Under the pieces are notes generated by a model, which ran no database searches, had not been told where the DNA came from, and saw only the letters and a list, made by a program, of their open reading frames with translations. Made by a program: the position numbers and the translations under genes. From Bordetella parapertussis (GTDB taxonomy: Bacteria; Pseudomonadota; Gammaproteobacteria; Burkholderiales; Burkholderiaceae_A), in NCBI GenBank assembly GCA_945862985.1, contig CAMAZF010000005.1, positions 37,459-101,458 of the forward strand: a stretch of DNA of 64,000 nt. Direction: 5' to 3'. Shown one piece after another: positions 17,644-26,332 of this stretch; position 1 is the first letter of the stretch, and the number at the start of each line of letters is the position of its first letter.

Positions 17644-20249
17644 GCTGACTCCTTGGCATCGAGAAAATCTTGTGCAAACCGTTGGAGGACCCCGCCAGCC
17701 TCGTAGATAGAGACCTCCTCGGCTGTATCCAGCCGGCACTGAACCGGCACTTCCACACGCTCACCGGAGCGCCGGTGAACCACCAGCGTGAGCTGAGCGC
17801 GGGGGGTGCGGGTGCCGATGACATCGAAGGTCTCCGTGCCATCAAGGGCTAGCGTCTTGCGATTGACGCCCGGGAGAAACTCAAGTGGAAGGACGCCCAT
17901 GCCCACGAGGTTGGTTCGGTGGATACGCTCGAACCCCTCCGCCACAATGACTTCAACCCCTGCGAGCCGAACCCCTTTTGCTGCCCAGTCTCGAGAGGAC
18001 CCTTGTCCGTAGTCGGCGCCCGCAATGATGATGAGCGGCTGTGCTCGGTTCATGTAGGTCTCAATGGCTTCCCACATGCGCATCACCTGACCTTCAGGCT
18101 CAACGCGCGCCAGCGAACCCTTTTGAATGCTGCCATTCACGATGGCCATTTCATTGATGAGTTGAGGGTTGGCAAACGTCGCTCGTTGAGCGGTGAGGTG
18201 GTCCCCACGGTGGGTCGCGTAGGAGTTGAAGTCTTCCTCCGGTAGGCCCATCTTGGCGAGGTACTCTCCCGCTGCGCTGTCGGCGAGAATCGCATTGGAA
18301 GGGGAGAGGTGGTCGGTGGTGATGTTGTCGCCCAGCAAAGCGAGCGGGCGCATGCCGGAGAGCGTCCGCGCACCAGCAAGGGCGCCTTCCCAGTATGGTG
18401 GCCGCCGAATGTAAGTGCTCTGAGGGCGCCAATCATAGAGCGGACTCGCGGAGCGGGCCTGCCCCTCTTGAATAGCGAACATCGGCTCATAGACCTTGCG
18501 GAACTGTTCAGGCTTGACGCTGGCGGCGACGACTGCATCAATTTCTTCGTCGCTGGGCCAGAGGTCTTTGAGTCGGATCTCGGCGCCCGTGGCGGTGACA
18601 CCCAGTACATCCTGCTCGATGTCGAATCGCACGGTTCCAGCAATCGCATAGGCCACCACCAAAGGCGGAGAGGCAAGAAACGCCTGCTTCGCGTAGGGGT
18701 GAATGCGCCCATCGAAATTTCGGTTTCCAGAGAGCACGGCCGTGGCGTAGAGGTCACGATCGATGATCTCTTGCTGAATCTTCGGATCGAGTGCGCCGCT
18801 CATGCCATTGCAGGTGGTGCAGGCGAAGGCCACAATGCCAAAGCCCAAAGCCTCTAGGTCTCCCAATAGCCCAGCCTCTTTGAGATAGAGCTCGACGACT
18901 TTAGACCCCGGAGCCAGAGAGGACTTCACCCAAGGCTTACGCGCCAGGCCGGCTCGCCGAGCATTTCGAGCCAACAACGCAGCAGCAATCACATTGCGTG
19001 GGTTGGACGTGTTGGTGCAACTGGTGATGGCGGCGATGATGACGGCGCCATCGGGCATGAGACCTTGTGCTTCCTGCTCACGGGCCTGTGCCAGATTCTG
19101 GGCAATGCCTCGCGCTTGGAGCTCGCTCACTGGCAGGCGCTTGTGGGGGTTCGAGGGGCCTGCGAGACTCCGGGTGACTGAGGACAAGTCGAACCTGAGG
19201 GTGCGTTCATACTCCGCGGCCTTGAGCGAATCAGACCAGAGCCCGGCGGTCTTGGCATAGGTCTCTACCAGCCTGACCTGCTCTGGGCTGCGGCCGGTGA
19301 GTCGGAGGTAGTCGAGCGTCTGGTCATCGATGGAGAAGAGCGCCGCTGTCGCGCCATACTCTGGAGCCATGTTCGAGATGGTGGCGCGGTCACCGATGCT
19401 CAGCGTGGCCGCTCCCTCCCCATGGAACTCGAGATAGGCTCCAACCACCTTCTGTTGGCGCAGGAACTCCGTGAGCGCGAGCACCATGTCTGTTGCCGTG
19501 ATCCCGGGCTGCCGCCTACCGACGAGTTCCACCCCAATCATCTCGGGCAGTCGCATCCAGGAGGCTCGTCCAAGCATCACGTTTTCAGCCTCAAGGCCGC
19601 CGACCCCGACGGCAATCACGCCCAGTGCATCGACATGCGGTGTGTGAGAGTCGGTACCCACGCAGGTGTCCGGATAGGCCAGACCATGGTCGTTGTGAAT
19701 GACCGGAGACATCTTTTCAAGATTGATCTGGTGCATGATCCCATTGCCTGCCGGGATGACATCCACGTTATCGAAGGCCGTTTTGGTCCAATTGATGAAA
19801 TGGAATCGGTCCTCGTTTCTTCTGTCCTCAATGTCTCGGTTCTTTTGAAAAGCGTCAGGGTCGAAGCCACCGCATTCGACCGCAAGTGAGTGGTCCACAA
19901 TCAGTTGCACAGGGACGACAGGATTGACTTGGGCTGGGTCCCCTCCCATGTCTGCAATAGCGTCCCGTAGTCCCGCAAGGTCTACCAAGGCCGTCTGACC
20001 GAGAATGTCGTGGCAGACCACTCGGGCTGGAAACCAGGGGAAGTCAAGGTCTCTGCGTCGTTCGATGAGTTGTACCAGGCAGTCGCGGATGATGGCGGGT
20101 TCCGCCCGGCGCAGAATATTCTCCGCATGGATTCGAGCGGTGTAGGGCAGTCGGTTCCATGCGCCGGGTTGAAGGTCATCAACCGCAGCCTGCGCATTGA
20201 AGTACTCAAGGCCCGTCTGGCCAAGCGGGATTCGGTATTGCTGATTCAT
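17640..20249 (-). CDS. acnD: Fe/S-dependent 2-methylisocitrate dehydratase AcnD
   Basis: 869 residues, aconitase superfamily. It dehydrates 2-methylcitrate to 2-methylaconitate in propionate breakdown. The [4Fe-4S] cysteines lie in ITSCTNTSNP and FACTTCNGMSG. The substrate/cluster region HTPHVDALGVIAVGVGGLEAENVML and the C-terminal swivel domain (IIIAGADYGQGSSRDWAAKGV) are intact. It is called AcnD and not AcnA because it sits between prpC and prpF with a four-base overlap to prpF; AcnD and PrpF replace PrpD in this version of the cycle. Confidence 0.95.
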   Translation of the reverse strand: MNQQYRIPLGQTGLEYFNAQAAVDDLQPGAWNRLPYTARIHAENILRRAEPAIIRDCLVQLIERRRDLDFPWFPARVVCHDILGQTALVDLAGLRDAIADMGGDPAQVNPVVPVQLIVDHSLAVECGGFDPDAFQKNRDIEDRRNEDRFHFINWTKTAFDNVDVIPAGNGIMHQINLEKMSPVIHNDHGLAYPDTCVGTDSHTPHVDALGVIAVGVGGLEAENVMLGRASWMRLPEMIGVELVGRRQPGITATDMVLALTEFLRQQKVVGAYLEFHGEGAATLSIGDRATISNMAPEYGATAALFSIDDQTLDYLRLTGRSPEQVRLVETYAKTAGLWSDSLKAAEYERTLRFDLSSVTRSLAGPSNPHKRLPVSELQARGIAQNLAQAREQEAQGLMPDGAVIIAAITSCTNTSNPRNVIAAALLARNARRAGLARKPWVKSSLAPGSKVVELYLKEAGLLGDLEALGFGIVAFACTTCNGMSGALDPKIQQEIIDRDLYATAVLSGNRNFDGRIHPYAKQAFLASPPLVVAYAIAGTVRFDIEQDVLGVTATGAEIRLKDLWPSDEEIDAVVAASVKPEQFRKVYEPMFAIQEGQARSASPLYDWRPQSTYIRRPPYWEGALAGARTLSGMRPLALLGDNITTDHLSPSNAILADSAAGEYLAKMGLPEEDFNSYATHRGDHLTAQRATFANPQLINEMAIVNGSIQKGSLARVEPEGQVMRMWEAIETYMNRAQPLIIIAGADYGQGSSRDWAAKGVRLAGVEVIVAEGFERIHRTNLVGMGVLPLEFLPGVNRKTLALDGTETFDVIGTRTPRAQLTLVVHRRSGERVEVPVQCRLDTAEEVSIYEAGGVLQRFAQDFLDAKESA

Positions 20250-20266
20250 GGAAGTCCTGTCGCGGC

Positions 20267-21427
20267 TTATGGGCGCTGATGAATGGGCACGAAGGCTTGG
20301 TCGTCGGGCCCGATGTAATTGGCACTGGGGCGAATGATCTTGCCGTCAATCCGCTGTTCAATGATGTGAGCGGACCATCCAGAGGTTCTGGAGATGACAA
20401 AGATCGGCGTGAACATCGCGGTGGGAACGCCCATCATGTGATAGCTCACTGCGCTGAACCAGTCGAGGTTCGGGAACATTTTCTTGATGTCCCACATCAC
20501 GGACTCCAGACGCTCGGCGATCTGGAACATCTTCATGTCGTTGGCTTGCGCCGAGAGGTTGCGTGCCACTTCCTTGATCACTTTGTTTCTGGGGTCGCTC
20601 ACGGTGTAGACCGGGTGTCCAAATCCAATCACCACCTCCTTGTTTTCAACGCGACGGCGGATATCCGCTTCCGCCTCGTCCGGTGTCTCGTAGCGCTTCT
20701 GCACCTCAAATGCCACCTCGTTAGCACCTCCGTGTTTGGGCCCACGTAGCGCACCGATGGCTCCGGCTACTGAGGAATAGATGTCGGAACCCGTGCCTGC
20801 AATGACGCGTCCAGTGAAAGTGGACGCATTGAACTCATGCTCGGCATAGAGGTTGAGCGAGATGTGCATCGCCTTGACCCACTCCTCGGAGGGCGGAACG
20901 CCATGAAGCAGGTGCAGGAAGTGACCACCGATGGAATCGTCATCGGTTTGGACATCGATGGCTCGACCGTTATGGCTGTAGTGATACCAGTAGAGCAGCA
21001 TGCTTCCCAGGGAGGCCATGAGGCGGTCTGCAATGTCCCGTGCCCCGGGTGTGTTGTGATCGTCCTTCTCGGGGAGTACACAGCCCAAGGCGGATACGCC
21101 AGTTCGCATCACATCCATGGGGTGTGCGGAGGCAGGAATTGACTCGAGCACGGCCATGACGGCAGAAGGGAGGCCGCGCAGGGCCTTGAGCTTCTTTTTA
21201 TACCCCGCCAGTTCGGCCACATTGGGGAGTTTGCCGTGAACCAGTAGGTGAGCAATCTCCTCAAACTCGCAGACGGCGGCAAGGTCGAGGATGTCATAGC
21301 CACGATAGGCCAAGTCGTTTCCAGTGCGACCCACGGTGCACAGGGCCGTGTTGCCTGCAGTGACCCCCGAGAGGGCAACCGACTTCTTCACTTTCGGGGT
21401 GGCGGGCGTTGCGGTCTCTGCGGACAT
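20267..21427 (-). CDS. prpC: 2-methylcitrate synthase
   Basis: 386 residues, citrate synthase family. It condenses propionyl-CoA with oxaloacetate to 2-methylcitrate. Family motifs are [22 protein letters not shown] near the N-terminus, the catalytic region [18 protein letters not shown], and [20 protein letters not shown] with the active-site histidine. The short N-terminus and position between prpB and acnD favour methylcitrate over citrate synthase. It follows prpB by two bases and precedes acnD by 17. Confidence 0.95.
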   Translation of the reverse strand: MSAETATPATPKVKKSVALSGVTAGNTALCTVGRTGNDLAYRGYDILDLAAVCEFEEIAHLLVHGKLPNVAELAGYKKKLKALRGLPSAVMAVLESIPASAHPMDVMRTGVSALGCVLPEKDDHNTPGARDIADRLMASLGSMLLYWYHYSHNGRAIDVQTDDDSIGGHFLHLLHGVPPSEEWVKAMHISLNLYAEHEFNASTFTGRVIAGTGSDIYSSVAGAIGALRGPKHGGANEVAFEVQKRYETPDEAEADIRRRVENKEVVIGFGHPVYTVSDPRNKVIKEVARNLSAQANDMKMFQIAERLESVMWDIKKMFPNLDWFSAVSYHMMGVPTAMFTPIFVISRTSGWSAHIIEQRIDGKIIRPSANYIGPDDQAFVPIHQRP

Positions 21428-21429
21428 CT

Positions 21430-22329
21430 TTAGGATCCTTTCTGTTGGGTTTGATTGAAGAGGGCGTCGAGCTTGTTCTCGTAGTCCCAGTAACCAATGG
21501 CGTCGTACAACTCCTGCCGGGTCTGCATCATGGGGACCACTTGCTTTTGCGTGCCGTCACGGCGTATCGCCTCATAGACTGCTTGGGCGGCCTTGTTCAT
21601 GGCTCTGAACGCGGAGAGCGGGTAGAGCACCATGGCAACGCCCACGCTGCGGAGTTCATCGGTGGTGTAGAGCGGAGTGGCCCCAAATTCGGTGATGTTG
21701 GCCAGCACGGGTACCTTCACTGCCTGAACGAATCGCTCGTACATGGGGAGCTCGGTCATGGCCTCGGGAAAGATGGCATCTGCACCGGCCTCGACACAGG
21801 CACAAGCACGGTCAATCGCTGCCTGAAGGCCCTCAACAGCGAGGGCGTCGGTTCTGGCCATGATGACAAAGCCATCATCGGTGCGTGCATCGACGGCCGC
21901 CTTCACGCGATCGACCATCTCTTGCTGGGTCACGATGGCCTTTCCGGGGCGGTGACCACAGCGCTTGGCACCGACCTGGTCTTCAATGTGCATGGCTGCC
22001 CCCCCAGCCTTGATGAGGCTCTTGGTGGTGCGGGCAATATTGAACGCGGAGGCCCCGAAGCCTGTATCGACATCGACGAGCAGCGGCAGGTCGCAGACGT
22101 CGGTGATACGGCGCACATCCGTGAGCACATCGTCGAGTCCAGAAATGCCGAGGTCAGGAAGGCCCAGACTTCCCGCAGCCACCCCGCCACCTGAGAGGTA
22201 AATGGCTCTGTAGCCGGCCCGCTTGGCCATGAGTGCGTGGTTCGCGTTGATGGCGCCAATGACCTGCAAGGGGGATTCCTCTGCGAGGGCCTGGCGAAAG
22301 CGTTGGCCTGCGGATGAGGGTGTCGACAT
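21430..22329 (-). CDS. prpB: 2-methylisocitrate lyase
   Basis: 299 residues, isocitrate lyase/PEP mutase superfamily. It cleaves 2-methylisocitrate to pyruvate and succinate. The active-site signature KRCGHRPGK (C125) and the metal-binding DVDTGFG are present, together with MHIEDQ and the end region YEIRRDG-like segment before YWDYENKLD. It is the first gene of the prp operon, with AGGAGG before the ATG and a 103-base upstream gap holding a 14-bp palindrome next to the lysR gene. Confidence 0.96.
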   Translation of the reverse strand: MSTPSSAGQRFRQALAEESPLQVIGAINANHALMAKRAGYRAIYLSGGGVAAGSLGLPDLGISGLDDVLTDVRRITDVCDLPLLVDVDTGFGASAFNIARTTKSLIKAGGAAMHIEDQVGAKRCGHRPGKAIVTQQEMVDRVKAAVDARTDDGFVIMARTDALAVEGLQAAIDRACACVEAGADAIFPEAMTELPMYERFVQAVKVPVLANITEFGATPLYTTDELRSVGVAMVLYPLSAFRAMNKAAQAVYEAIRRDGTQKQVVPMMQTRQELYDAIGYWDYENKLDALFNQTQQKGS

Positions 22330-22385
22330 GGTGAGACCTCCTGTGCCTCATTGAGATGAAGACACTCTAGGAGGCTTTCCGGCCT

Positions 22386-22399
22386 TTGGGAATTCCCAA
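22386..22399. promoter_or_regulatory. 14-bp palindrome between lysR and prpB, candidate operator
   Basis: TTGGGAATTCCCAA is a perfect 14-base palindrome 57 bases before the prpB ATG. It contains a T-N11-A spacing, the loose consensus for LysR-type regulators, and lies directly downstream of a lysR-type gene. On the minus strand its right part supplies TTCCCA, which stands 17 bases before TAGAGT, so a sigma-70-like promoter could overlap the palindrome. That overlap and the operator role are inference. Confidence 0.5.
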
Positions 22400-22411
22400 T
22401 TTTAAGAGCAG

Positions 22412-22430
22412 CCTTCGCCAATCGCGAAGG
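22412..22430 (-). terminator. Stem-loop after lysR, weak terminator candidate
   Basis: CCTTCGC and GCGAAGG form a perfect seven-base stem with a five-base loop, two bases after the lysR stop codon. On the minus strand it is followed by GCTGCTCTTAAAATT, which has no clean T-run. It may be a weak or attenuating terminator separating the upstream genes from prpBC, or simply an RNA-stabilising hairpin. Confidence 0.4.
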
Positions 22431-22432
22431 GT

Positions 22433-23332
22433 CTAGGGGTGCCGATCCCGCAGAAAGTCATAAAGGGTTCGAGCCGCGGGGAGCAGGGGGCCTCCTTGGA
22501 GCGCACAGAGCGACACCGTTCGATGATCTTGAACCCCCTCCAGGGGGAGCAGACGAATGGGTAAGAGCTGGCTGAAGCGATGCGCAATGCGGGATGGAAG
22601 CACCGTGATGCCCAGGCCAGCCGCGACGAGTTCTGCCAATGCGTCAAATCCTTTGGCTCGGACGCGAACGCGCAGGTTTCGGCCCTCTGAGCGGGCTATG
22701 TCTCCCAGCCATTCCGCAATGGCGCCGCCCTCCTGAAGGAGGATGAGGTCCTGCTCCAGAAGCCGGTCTCGATTCAGGTGTCGGATTCTTCTCCAGGGAT
22801 CCTGTGCCGGCACGGCAGCAAGCAGCTGGTCTTGGTAGTAAGGCTCGGATCTGAGTTCAGACCGGATCGAGTCGCTCGAGAGCACACCGATGTCTGCCTG
22901 TCCCTCGGCAACCAGGCTCTGAATTTCCCGACTGTGATGCTCGGAAAGATCTACGCGAATACCTGGATGGCTTTGGAGAAAAGCCGCCAGATCCGCTGGC
23001 AAGACCGCGGCAATAGAGCTCATATTGGCCACCACGCGGACGTGACCAGTGACCCCCCGGAGGTGGTCTTCGAGCTCGACGCCCATCTGGGAGAGCTCCT
23101 GCTCGATGGCTCTGGCGCGAAGCGCGACCAGTCGACCCGCCTCCGTGAGCTGCGTGCCGCGCGCCTGCCGCTCGAGCAAGGTCACGCCCAGCACCTCCTC
23201 GAGCTGACGAAGTCTCGCGCTGGCGGCGCCCAGGGCGAGATGGCACTGATTTGCAGCCTGAGTGATGGATCCGGTCTGGGCGACCGCCAACAGGAGCCGA
23301 AGGCTGGCTAGATCAATGCGATGGTTATTCAT
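22433..23332 (-). CDS. LysR-family transcriptional regulator, candidate prp regulator
   Basis: 299 residues. The N-terminal winged helix (LASLRLLLAVAQTGSITQAANQCHLALGAASARLRQLEEVLGVTLLERQ) is typical LysR. The rest is a periplasmic-binding-like effector domain (about residues 90-299). It overlaps DUF1841 upstream by ATGA and lies 103 bases before prpB on the same strand, with a palindrome in between. Control of prp by a LysR protein would differ from the well-known sigma-54 activator PrpR of Salmonella; this link is inferred from position only. It may equally sense another metabolite. Confidence 0.85.
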   Translation of the reverse strand: MNNHRIDLASLRLLLAVAQTGSITQAANQCHLALGAASARLRQLEEVLGVTLLERQARGTQLTEAGRLVALRARAIEQELSQMGVELEDHLRGVTGHVRVVANMSSIAAVLPADLAAFLQSHPGIRVDLSEHHSREIQSLVAEGQADIGVLSSDSIRSELRSEPYYQDQLLAAVPAQDPWRRIRHLNRDRLLEQDLILLQEGGAIAEWLGDIARSEGRNLRVRVRAKGFDALAELVAAGLGITVLPSRIAHRFSQLLPIRLLPLEGVQDHRTVSLCALQGGPLLPAARTLYDFLRDRHP

Positions 23333-23763
23333 CGCCCGTCCCGGGCCCAGCGCTGCAGCTGCTCGACATAACGCATCGCATCAGGAGCAGCGCCATTGCG
23401 CTGGGACTCCCAGAGCATCTCACCGAGGGCCTCCATGGCCAGGTGCATGGCCTCATGCAGGCCTCCTCGGCGAGAGGCGAGCGCTTCAAGCGCTGCACGT
23501 ACGCCGGGTGGCTGGTCAATGCTCATCTGTTCGCTGAGCGAGAGGTGCATAGAGAGGTGGAGGAAGGGATTGGATTGGCCCTGCTCCACGGGAAAGTCCA
23601 GTGAGCAGGCTTCGGGGTGTTCGAGCACCGAATGGTATTCAGGATGCTCTCGAATCCAATCAGAGGCCATGAGTTCAAGTGCCTCTAACGGTTGGCCAGC
23701 CCGTGCTTTTGCCCAGGCTGAGACAAAGAACTGACGTACTTCTTCTCGGCTGGGGTTAAACAT
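23329..23763 (-). CDS. DUF1841 family protein
   Basis: 144 residues, cytoplasmic, no signal peptide. The sequence FNPSREEVRQFFVSAW at the N-terminus, NPFLHLSMHLSLSEQ with its histidines in the middle, and HEAMHLAMEALGEMLWESQR near the end match the DUF1841 family, found mainly in beta- and gammaproteobacteria. The regularly placed histidines suggest metal binding, but no function is established. The ATG at 23763 overlaps the nth stop region by eight bases; a TTG one codon upstream is less likely. Confidence 0.85.
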   Translation of the reverse strand: MFNPSREEVRQFFVSAWAKARAGQPLEALELMASDWIREHPEYHSVLEHPEACSLDFPVEQGQSNPFLHLSMHLSLSEQMSIDQPPGVRAALEALASRRGGLHEAMHLAMEALGEMLWESQRNGAAPDAMRYVEQLQRWARDGR

Positions 23764-24400
23764 CAAGGGCCTTGGTCTTTTGCTTAAACTCGCAGAGGTC
23801 TCGGATGCCGCAGCTTGGGCACTGAGGTTTGCGGGCCTTGCAGGTGTAGCGTCCGTGCAGGATCAGCCAATGATGGGCGTTCAATCGAAAGCCCTCGGGG
23901 ACGAGTCGTTCGAGTCGTCGCTCGACCTCCAAAACAGTCTTTCCCGGGGCAATGCCCGTTCGGTTGGAGACGCGAAAGATATGGGTATCGACCGCAAAGG
24001 TTTCCCAGCCGAACGCGGTGTTGAGCACCACATTCGCGGTCTTACGCCCCACGCCAGGGAGGGCCTCAAGCGCATCTCGGTCCTCGGGAACTTCGCCCCG
24101 ATGCTGCTCGATGAGCTGTGTGCAGGTTTGGATGAGATTCGCTGCCTTGTTCCGGTAGAGCCCAATGGACGAGATTTCCTGCCGAACCCGTGACTCCCCG
24201 AGGGCGAGGAGGGCTTCCGGGGTATTGGCAAGGGCGAATAGGCGGCGCGTGACCTTGTTGACAGAGACATCCGTGGCCTGCGCAGAAAGGAGCACCGCCA
24301 CCAGAAGCTCAAAGGGCGAGCGATACTCGAGCTCGGTCTTGGGCTCTGGGTTCTTTGCCTGGAGCCTGCGAAAAATCTCCCGCCTTTTCTCGAGGTTCAT
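23756..24400 (-). CDS. nth: Endonuclease III
   Basis: 214 residues, normal length. A DNA glycosylase/AP lyase for oxidised pyrimidines in base-excision repair. The helix-hairpin-helix LPGVGRKTANVVLN carries the catalytic lysine, and VDTHIFR the catalytic aspartate. The C-terminal [4Fe-4S] site is complete (C-x6-C-x2-C-x5-C in CKARKPQCPSCGIRDLC). The start overlaps the stop of rnfB as ATGA. The rnfB-nth pairing is a conserved neighbourhood in proteobacteria. Confidence 0.96.
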   Translation of the reverse strand: MNLEKRREIFRRLQAKNPEPKTELEYRSPFELLVAVLLSAQATDVSVNKVTRRLFALANTPEALLALGESRVRQEISSIGLYRNKAANLIQTCTQLIEQHRGEVPEDRDALEALPGVGRKTANVVLNTAFGWETFAVDTHIFRVSNRTGIAPGKTVLEVERRLERLVPEGFRLNAHHWLILHGRYTCKARKPQCPSCGIRDLCEFKQKTKALDV

Positions 24401-25053
24401 GGCGCTTGGCGTCGACGAGCCGCTCTGGCCATGGCTGCAGCGAGAATGGCTTTCTTCTTGTCACCCAGGCTTGAAGCTGGGCCGTCCTGGCTGATGGGCC
24501 TGGCCTGCCGGGATTGACGCCGTTCGAAGCTGGCTCGCGCGCGTTCTGCTGCCTGGGCGTCCCAGAGGATGGGGCGCGTTGGCGTCACCATCTCAATGCA
24601 ATCAACGGGGCAGACCGGGATGCAGAGAGCGCAGCCTGTGCAGTCCTCTTCGATCACGGCATGCATACGCTTGAAGGCGCCTGCAATGGCGTCGACGGGG
24701 CAGGCCTCCAGGCAGAGCACGCAGCCGATGCAATCCTCTTCTCGAATTCGAGCCAGTTGGATGGGGCCCTCTACGCCACAGGAAGGGTCGAGCGGGACCT
24801 CAGGCAGACCGGTGATGGCCGCCAGGGCCTTGATGCCCGTGTGCCCCCCCGGGGGGCAGCGGTTGATGTTCGCCAATCCCGTGGCCACAGCCTGCGCATA
24901 GGGCCGGCAGGCGTCATAACCGCAACGCCTGCACTGGGTCTGTGGAAGGATCTGATCGATCGCATCCACCAGGTCGCTTCGGCAGGAAGCGCCGGGGATG
25001 GGACTAAGACTTGGCGTTGCGCTTTCGGCTGCTGACGTCGGTGCTGGGTTCAT
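24397..25053 (-). CDS. rnfB: Stand-alone RnfB/RsxB-type iron-sulfur protein
   Basis: About 218 residues. A four-cysteine Fe-S motif (QCRRCGYDACRPYAQAV...NRCPPGG), the RnfB type, is followed by two ferredoxin clusters (CIGCVLCLEACPVDAI and CTGCALCIPVCPVDCI) and a basic tail. In the Rnf/Rsx complex this subunit passes electrons between ferredoxin and the membrane. Here no rnfACDGE genes are nearby and the membrane anchor is missing, as is usual for the Burkholderiales copy next to nth. The ATG at 25053 overlaps phaZ by 50 bases; a GTG near residue 33 is an alternative start. Confidence 0.85.
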   Translation of the reverse strand: MNPAPTSAAESATPSLSPIPGASCRSDLVDAIDQILPQTQCRRCGYDACRPYAQAVATGLANINRCPPGGHTGIKALAAITGLPEVPLDPSCGVEGPIQLARIREEDCIGCVLCLEACPVDAIAGAFKRMHAVIEEDCTGCALCIPVCPVDCIEMVTPTRPILWDAQAAERARASFERRQSRQARPISQDGPASSLGDKKKAILAAAMARAARRRQAP

Positions 25054-26278
25054 GTTGAGCAATGAAGGCCGCAATCTTGGGGGCCACAATGGTTCGCCAC
25101 CGCCGACCGCTGAAAATCCCGTAGTGACCCGCACCTTCGATGGTCTCATGCCGCTTGTGCTCGCTCGGGATGCCCGTGCAGAGCGCATGGGCAGCTTGCG
25201 TTTGGCCAGGCCCAGAGATGTCGTCGAGTTCTCCCTCGATTGTGAGCAGCGCCGTTCGGCGAATGTCCTGGGGCTTGACCCGCTCTCCAGACACATCCCA
25301 CTCGCCTTTGGGCAGAAGGTGATCTTGGAACACCACCCGGATGGTGTCGAGATAGAACTCGGCGTCGAGATCGAGCACGGCGTTGTATTCGTCGTAGAAC
25401 TCGCGGTGGGCCTCTACACTGGCGTCGTCATCACCCTTGACCAGATGTTGAAAATAATCCCAGTGGGAATTGGCATGACGTCCGGGGTTCATGGAGATAA
25501 AGCCAGCATGCTGAAGGAAGCCCGGGTAGACCCGACGCATGAACCCAGGAAAGTTGCTCGGCACCAGGTGCACCACGTTTCTTTGAAACCATCCCAGATC
25601 GTGCTGTTTGGCCAAGTCATTGACACCCGTCTCGCCCACCCGGGTGTCGATGGGGCCACCCATCATGGTCATGGTGAGCGGCGCGGCCGGCTCATTCCGG
25701 CTGGCCATGAGCGCAACCGCAGCCAAGACAGGCACGGTGGGCTGACAGACTGAGACCAGGTGGAGATTCGGGCTGAGCATGCGGATGAATTCCTGCACGT
25801 ACTCCACATAGTTGCTCAGTGAGAAGTTCCCGTCTTCGAGGGGCACCATGCGTGCGTCTACCCAGTCGGTGATGTAGACGTCATGGTGCTCGAGCATGAC
25901 GCGCACGGTGTCACGCAAGAGCGTGGCGTGGTGGCCTGAGAGCGGAGCCACGATCAACAGCTTTGGGCCTGGGGATTGTGCGCTGGAGGCGTAATCCTTC
26001 TGGAAATGAATGAGGTTACAGAAGGGTTTGTCGGCGACGACAACGGGTGTGACCCGAGCGGAGCCCGCCGGCGTGTCGACTTGGTGGATTCGCCAATCGG
26101 GCTTTTCGTAATCTTTCCCGATCCTGTGGGTGAGCTCGAGCGTAGCGGCGATGCGCCGTGCGCCTGGTGAATAACTCAGCGGAGAGTACGGGTTGGTGTA
26201 GAGCTGCGATGCAGATTTTGCCCAGGCCGAGAGCGGGCTGAGAAACGAGCGCTGCATTTCGTGAAACTGATAGAGCAC
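25004..26278 (-). CDS. phaZ: Intracellular poly(3-hydroxybutyrate) depolymerase
   Basis: 424 residues, cytoplasmic, acting on native PHB granules. It has an alpha/beta-hydrolase domain whose nucleophile is cysteine in place of serine: SVCQPT with C178, aspartate in EGELDD (352/353) and H385 in GAGHYG. This matches the Cys-Asp-His triad of Cupriavidus necator PhaZa1. It releases 3-hydroxybutyrate (or 3HB-CoA) when carbon is short. It heads a run of overlapping minus-strand genes (phaZ-rnfB-nth-DUF1841-lysR) that leads into the propionate operon. phaC is not in the window. Confidence 0.93.
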   Translation of the reverse strand: MLYQFHEMQRSFLSPLSAWAKSASQLYTNPYSPLSYSPGARRIAATLELTHRIGKDYEKPDWRIHQVDTPAGSARVTPVVVADKPFCNLIHFQKDYASSAQSPGPKLLIVAPLSGHHATLLRDTVRVMLEHHDVYITDWVDARMVPLEDGNFSLSNYVEYVQEFIRMLSPNLHLVSVCQPTVPVLAAVALMASRNEPAAPLTMTMMGGPIDTRVGETGVNDLAKQHDLGWFQRNVVHLVPSNFPGFMRRVYPGFLQHAGFISMNPGRHANSHWDYFQHLVKGDDDASVEAHREFYDEYNAVLDLDAEFYLDTIRVVFQDHLLPKGEWDVSGERVKPQDIRRTALLTIEGELDDISGPGQTQAAHALCTGIPSEHKRHETIEGAGHYGIFSGRRWRTIVAPKIAAFIAQHEPSTDVSSRKRNAKS

Positions 26279-26332
26279 GAAGACATCCTCCCGAATGCGT
26301 AATGACTGAGGGTAACTTGGGTTGCGCTGTTT

